DNA of 64,000 nucleotides from assembly GCF_042662625.1 (NCBI RefSeq), contig NZ_JBHSXH010000009.1, positions 1-64,000 on the forward strand, in the 5' to 3' direction. Position 1 is the stretch's first letter. The number at the start of each line of letters is the position of its first letter. The notes below the pieces were generated by a model. That model saw only the letters and a program-made list of their open reading frames with translations, searched no databases and had not been told where the DNA came from. This DNA is from Halopelagius fulvigenes. Its GTDB lineage: Archaea > Halobacteriota > Halobacteria > Halobacteriales > Haloferacaceae. The translations under genes and the position numbers were made by a program. This document shows, piece after piece, positions 58,885-64,000 of the stretch.

Positions 58885-59487
58885 TTACAGCTCTTCGACG
58901 CTGCCGCCGTCGGCGCGTTCGCGGAACACCTGTCCCTCGAACAGCGTCACCATGGCGTCCTCGTCCTGCCACGCGAGCGGCGACAGGCCCGCCTTCCGGC
59001 AGGCGTGGGTGAGGAACTGCTCCTCGTTCCAGCCGTTCTCGACCGGTATCGTCGGGTAGAGCCAGCCGTGCTTTCCATCCTTGTCCACGGCGACGCCGTG
59101 GGTGCCGAGTTCGATGTCGGCCACGGGATCGTTCGTCAGGACGTGGTTGCAGACGATACAGACCGAGATGTTCAGATTCGGAAGCTCCGGCTGTTCTATC
59201 TCGGAGCCGCAGGAATCTCCGGACGCGGCCTGAATGGCGGCGTCCACGATGGCGTGACCCAGTTGGTTCTTCCCCCGGTAGGCGCCGGCGCACCCTCGTA
59301 GCCGGCCCCGCCCCCGGGTGGATTGGATGCGTACGAACGCTCCGGTTCGAGCGTAGAATGCGTCGCGCATGCTACCTGGCTGTTCACGTTGACCGTGAAG
59401 AACGTACGATTCGACCGATTCCCGCGCTAACTCGACCGCCCTCGCCCCATCCTCGTAGGTGAGGTGTACGGTCTGCGCCTCGGACAT
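58885..59487 (-). CDS. AMMECR1-domain protein (TIGR00296 family)
   Basis: 200 aa, the standard length. GAFVRIQSTRGRGRLRGCAGAYRGKNQLGHAIVDAAIQAASGD contains the LRGCAG hexapeptide that marks the family, and VCNHVLTNDPVADIELGTHGVAV and GWLYPTIPVENGWNEEQFLTHACRKAGL follow. The family is universal in archaea and eukaryotes; the biochemical role is unresolved. ATG 59487 is taken because the long in-frame extension upstream runs toward rnpB and is not protein-like. Divergent from rnpB. Confidence 0.9.
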   Translation of the reverse strand: MSEAQTVHLTYEDGARAVELARESVESYVLHGQREQPGSMRDAFYARTGAFVRIQSTRGRGRLRGCAGAYRGKNQLGHAIVDAAIQAASGDSCGSEIEQPELPNLNISVCIVCNHVLTNDPVADIELGTHGVAVDKDGKHGWLYPTIPVENGWNEEQFLTHACRKAGLSPLAWQDEDAMVTLFEGQVFRERADGGSVEEL

Positions 59488-59630
59488 ATCTATTCTTAGG
59501 TATTCGTTGAACTTGAACGCTTCCCTTGTCACCACCGGTTTCGGGGCTTGATTCCCGGTCTCGAAGGCGAGAAACGGAGCGGGGTCGGCCGAATCGAACG
59601 CCTTATGCGGGGAAACCGAGTAGTTTCGAA

Positions 59631-60100
59631 CGGCAGAGAGAGCCCGGTTCCCGTGCGTCGCATCCGCGACGCATGAGGAAAGTCCCCCCACCGTCCGGAC
59701 GGGTGACCGGGCGCAAGCCCGGAGTCGGAGACGGCTGGCTCTGGAACAGAAACGAGACCCCTCGACCCGACCGATGAAGCGCGCGGCGGCCATCGGCCGC
59801 CGACGGCGCGAACGGGGCGACCCGTTCGCGCGCGAACCGACCCGTAAGGGGAGGGAGTTAACCCGCGGAGGGCGCGAGGCGGCGTTAGCCGCCTCGAAGC
59901 GAACGGGCGCACCGCGCCCGTGAGCAGACGGTCGAGAACGGATGGAACGGCGAATCCTCACCGGTGCAAGTCCGCGCCGCCAAGGTAGTCCGGACAGCAC
60001 CCTCGGGACATCCGAGGTGCCCCCGGAGTCTCTCCGGGGAGGACGCGGACGCTCAGCCGAATGCCGGGACGAACAGAAGGGGGCTTACTCCTCTCAGCCG
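59631..60100 (+). ncRNA. rnpB: RNase P RNA, archaeal type A
   Basis: Catalytic RNA that removes tRNA 5' leaders. Universal core pieces are present in order: GAGGAAAGTCCCCCCAC (CR-I, about 59670), GGAACAGAAACGAGAC (about 59743, CR-II/III), CCGGTGCAAGTCCGC (CR-IV, about 59959) and CGAACAGAAGGGGGCTTAC (CR-V, about 60070). P1 pairs CGGCAGAGAG (59631-59640) with CTCTCAGCCG (60091-60100), which sets the ends. A CCTTATGC box at 59601-59608 is at TATA distance. Ends are estimates to within a few bases. Confidence 0.93.
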
Positions 60101-60227
60101 ACTACGACGCGGAGCGACGAGTCCGTGAGTTGTTATTATCCTACCCCGACTTCATTATCAAGAAAACCCACTAAACCGGCCGTATTTGGTAGTCGGATTA
60201 ATAACCTTCTGTCGCCTAGCCACGCGT

Positions 60228-62894
60228 ATGACGCGAGACGACGAGCACCGCGGTCACGACCACGACTCGTCCGGGGGCGAGTGCGGGTCCGGGGGAGACT
60301 GCGGGTGCGAAACGGGGGACGAGGCACCGACCGCCGAAACGCCGACCGACGGGGAGGCGACCGCCGAAGCGTCGGACGGCGAAGCGGGCGAGACGCTCCG
60401 ACTCTCGGTTCCGGAGATGGACTGCGCCTCCTGCGCGGAGAAAGTCGAGAAGAGCGTCCGCGCCGACGCCGGCGTCCGAGACGTGGACCCCCAACCCACG
60501 ACGGGAACGCTCTACGTCGGGTACGACCCCGCGGAGACGACGGGCGACGCCGTCCACGAACGCGTCGAGGCCGCCGGCTACTCGGTCCTCGGCGAGGAGG
60601 CGGCGACGTTCGACGTGCCCGACATGGACTGCGCCTCCTGCGCAGGGAAGGTGGAGTCGGCGCTCCGCTCCGTCGAGGGCGTCGGCGACGTGGACACCCA
60701 ACCCACCCTCGGCGAAGTCGGCGTCTCCTTCGACCCCGACGTGACCTCCCGCGGCCGCCTCGTCGCCGCCATCGAGGGCGCGGGGTACGACGTGGTGGAC
60801 GATGACGCCGACGCCGGCGAGTCCCGCGCCGTGTGGACGAGTCCGCGCGCGTTGAAGACGTGGGCCGGCGCGACGTTCCTCGCGGTCGGACTCGCCTTGG
60901 AGTTCCTACTTACCGGCTTCGACGTCCTCCTCGCGGCCCCCCTCGGCTACGAGATATCGACCGCGTGGGTCGCCTACGCCGTCGCCATCGCCGCCGCGGG
61001 CGTGCCGGTTCTGCGGAACGGCTACTACTCGCTCCGCAACCGCAACCTCGACATCGACCTGCTGATGTCCGCCGGCATCGTCGGCGCCATCGCGGTGAAC
61101 CTGCCGTTCGAGGCGGCGACGCTGGCCGTCCTCTTCAGCGTCGCCGAGTTGCTCGAACGCTTCTCGATGGACCGCGCGCGCAACTCCCTGCGGGAACTGA
61201 TGGAACTGTCGCCCGACACGGCGACGGTCCGACGCGACGGCGAGGAAGTCGTCGTCGCCGCCGAGGACGTGGCCGTCGGCGAGACGGTTCTCGTCCGCCC
61301 GGGCGAACGCGTACCGCTGGACGGCGTCGTCACGGAGGGCGAGTCCGCCGTGGACGAGTCGCCCATCACCGGCGAGTCCGTCCCCGTGGACCTCTCGCCC
61401 GGCGACGAGGCGTACGCCGGCAGCATCGTTGAGGAGGGTTACCTCGAAATCGAGGCGACGGCGACGGCCGACGATTCGACGCTCTCGCAGGTCGTCGAGA
61501 TGGTCGAGGAGGCCAACCGCGAGAAGACGGAGTCCGAGCAGTTCATCGACCGCTTCGCTCGGTACTACACGCCGATAATCGTCGCGGGCGCGGTGTTCAC
61601 CGCCGCGGTGCCGCCCCTCCTCATCGCCGACCCCGTCTCGGTCGGCGCGGCGGGGTACGAGTTCACCTTCGCCGGCGACTGGCAGACGTGGTTCGTCCGC
61701 GCGTTGACGCTCCTCGTGGTGGCGTGTCCCTGCGCGTTCGTCATCTCGACGCCCGTCTCCGTCGTCTCGGGCATCACCTCGGCGGCGCGCAACGGCGTCC
61801 TCGTGAAGGGCGGGACGTACCTCGAAGCGATGAACGAGGTGGACATCGTCGCCGTCGACAAGACGGGGACGCTCACGACGGGCGAACTCGGCGTCACCGA
61901 CGTGGTGCCCGTCAACGGCACCTCCGAGTCCGACCTCCTCGGCTGCGCCGCCGCCCTCGAAGCGCGGAGCGAACACCCCATCGCCAAGGCCATCGTCTCC
62001 CGCGCCGACGACGAGGCGGTGCCGAACCGCGACGTCGAGGGGTTCGAGGCCCTGACGGGTAAGGGCGTCCGCGCGGACTTGGACGGCGAGACGCACTACG
62101 CCGGGAAGCCGTCGCTGTTCGCCGAACTCGGCTTCGACCTCGAACACACCCACGTCCGCACCGACGGCGGTCCCGCCGCAGGCGCGACGCCAGAGGCGTC
62201 GGCCCGCGAGTGCGAACACGGGTCGTACGTGGACTTGGCGAACGAGGTCATCCCCCGCCTCCAATCCGAGGGGAAGTCGGTCGTCCTCGTCGGCACCGAG
62301 GAGAGACTGGAGGGCGTCGTCGCCGTCGCCGACACCGTCCGCCCGGAGGCGGCGTGGACCGTCTCGCGCCTCCGCGAACTCGGCGTCGAACGCGTCGTGA
62401 TGCTCACTGGCGACAACGAACGGACCGCGGAGGTCATCGGCGAACGACTCGGCGTGGACGACGTGCGCGCCGACCTCCTCCCCGAGGAGAAGGTGGACGC
62501 CGTGCGCGAACTCGAAGCCGACGGGAACGTCGCCATGGTCGGCGACGGCGTCAACGACGCGCCCGCACTCGCCGCCGCCAGCGTCGGCATCGCCATGGGC
62601 GCGGCCGGGACCGACACCGCGTTGGAGACGGCGGACGTGGCCCTCCTCTCGGACGACCTGACGCGCCTGCCGTACCTGGTGACGCTCTCGCGGAAGACGA
62701 CGAGCATCATCGAGCAGAACGTCTGGTCGTCGCTGGCGATGAAGGCCGTCCTCGCCGTCGCCGCGCCCCTCGGCCTCATCTCCGTCGCCTTCGCCATCGT
62801 CGTCGGCGACATGGGCATGAGTCTCGGCGTGACGACGAACGCCCTGCGACTGGCGGGCGTCGAACCCGAGTCCGAGGCGAGCGACTACCGGTAA
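60228..62894 (+). CDS. zntA: Heavy-metal P1B-type ATPase, Zn/Cd/Pb exporter
   Basis: 888 aa. A His/Cys-rich N-terminus (HRGHDHD, ECGSGGDCGCE) is followed by two HMA domains, each with MDCASC (about 63-68 and 136-141). Then come eight helices, the membrane VACPCAF (CPC) site, DKTGTLT phosphorylation Asp, and GDGVNDAPAL. A Lys in SLAMKAV and the D-x-G of VVGDMGMS in the last helices mark the Zn2+/Cd2+/Pb2+ subtype rather than Cu+. A hydrophilic insert in the nucleotide domain is encoded by palindromic element 5. A GGATTAATAAC box fits a leaderless start at ATG 60228. Confidence 0.92.
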   Translation: MTRDDEHRGHDHDSSGGECGSGGDCGCETGDEAPTAETPTDGEATAEASDGEAGETLRLSVPEMDCASCAEKVEKSVRADAGVRDVDPQPTTGTLYVGYDPAETTGDAVHERVEAAGYSVLGEEAATFDVPDMDCASCAGKVESALRSVEGVGDVDTQPTLGEVGVSFDPDVTSRGRLVAAIEGAGYDVVDDDADAGESRAVWTSPRALKTWAGATFLAVGLALEFLLTGFDVLLAAPLGYEISTAWVAYAVAIAAAGVPVLRNGYYSLRNRNLDIDLLMSAGIVGAIAVNLPFEAATLAVLFSVAELLERFSMDRARNSLRELMELSPDTATVRRDGEEVVVAAEDVAVGETVLVRPGERVPLDGVVTEGESAVDESPITGESVPVDLSPGDEAYAGSIVEEGYLEIEATATADDSTLSQVVEMVEEANREKTESEQFIDRFARYYTPIIVAGAVFTAAVPPLLIADPVSVGAAGYEFTFAGDWQTWFVRALTLLVVACPCAFVISTPVSVVSGITSAARNGVLVKGGTYLEAMNEVDIVAVDKTGTLTTGELGVTDVVPVNGTSESDLLGCAAALEARSEHPIAKAIVSRADDEAVPNRDVEGFEALTGKGVRADLDGETHYAGKPSLFAELGFDLEHTHVRTDGGPAAGATPEASARECEHGSYVDLANEVIPRLQSEGKSVVLVGTEERLEGVVAVADTVRPEAAWTVSRLRELGVERVVMLTGDNERTAEVIGERLGVDDVRADLLPEEKVDAVRELEADGNVAMVGDGVNDAPALAAASVGIAMGAAGTDTALETADVALLSDDLTRLPYLVTLSRKTTSIIEQNVWSSLAMKAVLAVAAPLGLISVAFAIVVGDMGMSLGVTTNALRLAGVEPESEASDYR
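62185..62201. repeat. Intragenic palindromic element, copy 5
   Basis: A perfect 7-bp dyad CGACGCC-aga-GGCGTCG in the ATPase gene encodes A-T-P-E-A-S-A-R-E in the nucleotide-binding domain, between HVRTDGG and CEHGSYVDL. The codon phase differs by one base from copies 1-4. Confidence 0.5.
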
Positions 62895-62953
62895 CCCCGG
62901 TTTCCGCCGACCGAACGCTCTTTTGTTTCGCCGATTCACATCCGATCGAACGA

Positions 62954-64000
62954 ATGTCTCGCACCGCTCTCCGGGCCCTCGCTCTCGCGGCACTCGTCGT
63001 CCTCGCCGGGTGCGCCATCCCCGTCGATATCCCGACGGAGGACCCCTCGACGTCGACGGACGCGCCGACCGGCGGAACCCCGGACTCGACGACGCGAACG
63101 CCGACCGACGCCGGGCCGACGGCGACGGCGCACCCCGACCGCGAGAGTCCGTGGGGCGACGACCCGATAGTCGTCGCAATACGCGATACGGCGGACACGG
63201 GTCGGAACTGGGCCCCGTTGGTGCGCGAGGCGACGGCCTACTGGGAGGAGAACGCCGAACGCTACGCCGGCTACCCCGTCGAGTACGTCGTCCGACCGGA
63301 CGCCGCGAACCCCGACGTCGTCGTCCAGTTCGTCGAGAGGGTGGAGGACTGCGAGAACGCCGCCGAGGCGGCCGGGTGCGCGCCCCTCATCGAACACCGA
63401 CGCCAGATCCAACGCCCGGCGAAGGTGTCGATTCGGACCGGCTTCTCCGACTCCTCGACGGTGTTGGTCCTGAAACACGAACTCGGGCACACCCTCGGCC
63501 TGCGGCACGACGACGCCCCCGCGGACGTGATGGCGAGTCAGTCCGTCCTGTACACGGAGACGCAACCGAACGCGACCGAACGCGAGTTCCCGTGGGACGA
63601 CGGGGAGTTCACCGTCCACGTGGACGCGTCGGGCGCGACGGACCCCGAGGCGGCGCGCAGACAGGTCGAGCACGCCCTCGACTACTACGAGGGGTCTCCG
63701 CCGGGTGTCCCCGACAACGTCTCCTTCGAGTACGTCTCCGACCCCGCGAACGCGGAGGTGACCGTCCGGTTCGCCGAGACGCCGCCGTGTTCGGCGGAGG
63801 CGGCCTCCTGCGCCGGGACGACCGGGACGGACCCCGACGGCGACGGGGTCGTCGAGACGTACACCGGTCTCGAAATCGTCCTCGACGACGACACGGCCAC
63901 CGATGCGGTCGGGTGGCACGTCGGCTACTGGATGGCGTACGCCCTCGGCATGGAGGAGAACTGGGAGAAACCGCCGCCGTTCCGCGACGCCTCACACGAG
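62954..64000 (+). CDS. Metzincin-like lipoprotein (partial, runs off the window)
   Basis: At least 349 aa; no stop before position 64000. Signal ALRALALAALVVLAGCA with lipobox, then a Thr/Pro-rich stalk. The first catalytic-like unit holds LKHELGHTLGLRHDD (about 176-190), a full HExxHxxGxxH zinc site as in matrixin-type metzincins. A second unit (about 220 onward, FTVHVDASGATDPEAARRQVEHALDYYEG) repeats the fold start but has GWHVGYWMAYALGMEENW instead of a zinc motif, so it is a degenerate copy. It follows the zntA gene by 59 bp. Presumably a cell-surface protease. Confidence 0.8.
   Translation, partial: MSRTALRALALAALVVLAGCAIPVDIPTEDPSTSTDAPTGGTPDSTTRTPTDAGPTATAHPDRESPWGDDPIVVAIRDTADTGRNWAPLVREATAYWEENAERYAGYPVEYVVRPDAANPDVVVQFVERVEDCENAAEAAGCAPLIEHRRQIQRPAKVSIRTGFSDSSTVLVLKHELGHTLGLRHDDAPADVMASQSVLYTETQPNATEREFPWDDGEFTVHVDASGATDPEAARRQVEHALDYYEGSPPGVPDNVSFEYVSDPANAEVTVRFAETPPCSAEAASCAGTTGTDPDGDGVVETYTGLEIVLDDDTATDAVGWHVGYWMAYALGMEENWEKPPPFRDASHE

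Noticed and set aside
60906..63179. Minus-strand frame of 757 codons antisense to zntA
   Set aside because: Shadow of the P-type ATPase, whose motifs are unambiguous.
1..64000. CRISPR array, insertion sequence or prophage
   Set aside because: No regularly spaced repeats, no transposase or integrase and no phage structural gene was seen.

Overview
The window is chromosomal DNA of a halophilic archaeon (class Halobacteria). GC is high and third codon positions are almost all G or C. Proteins are very acidic, and secreted proteins carry twin-arginine and lipobox signals. Many genes have a TATA-like box about 27 bp before the start codon, which predicts leaderless mRNAs. It also carries archaeal aIF-1A, S6e and an archaeal RNase P RNA. 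Gene content is Haloferax/Halogeometricum-like, but I cannot fix the genus.

Layout. 0.1-4 kb: tRNA-Cys, a covalent-FAD amine oxidase, a surface protein and aIF-1A. 4-12.3 kb: a catabolic region with a Zn alcohol dehydrogenase, a TIM-barrel amidohydrolase and a DUF59 protein (a trio I know from actinobacterial propane-type monooxygenase operons, here without the monooxygenase). It continues with two zinc micro-proteins, a Rieske ferredoxin, an overlapping ring-cleaving dioxygenase/carboxylesterase pair of MhqE-MhqD type, a second VOC protein and an aldehyde dehydrogenase. 13.4-19.2 kb: an IclR-controlled deoxysugar (L-rhamnose-like) oxidation cluster with lactonase, mutarotase, dehydrogenase, rhamnonate-type dehydratase and a luciferase-like oxidoreductase. 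19.5-28 kb: a worn region with a quinone oxidoreductase and a truncated copy of it, a lone C-terminal cytochrome b, a frameshifted halocyanin, a DUF411 lipoprotein, a secreted GH97 glucosidase, and repeats derived from the flank of tRNA-Arg(CCG). 28-40.8 kb: ordinary housekeeping and haloarchaea-specific genes (MATE pump, ferredoxin, 6-phosphogluconate dehydrogenase, CBS protein, aminopeptidase, Hsp20, S6e, DHH phosphoesterase, stress proteins). 40.9-47.1 kb: a peptide ABC transporter with fused ATPases. 47-64 kb: dihydroorotase, lipoate ligase family, PhoD phosphatase, an amidase/NAPRTase pair that could recycle NAD, several lipoproteins including two tandem zinc-peptidase paralogues, AMMECR1, rnpB, a ZntA-type P-ATPase, and a metzincin-like lipoprotein that runs off the end.

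The most unusual signal is a set of short, near-perfect palindromes inside coding sequences (6517-6535, 7037-7072, 50396-50422, 51312-51330, 62185-62201, perhaps 39543-39567). All are in frame, and most encode a similar hydrophilic peptide of the form S-A-x-R-E-T-x-S-R-D in linker positions. They look like a family of intragenic palindromic insertion elements. A second signal is a shared promoter word (AAACATTTAT type) in front of the alcohol dehydrogenase at 5109, the IclR gene and the divergent sugar-acid genes, which may mark one regulon.
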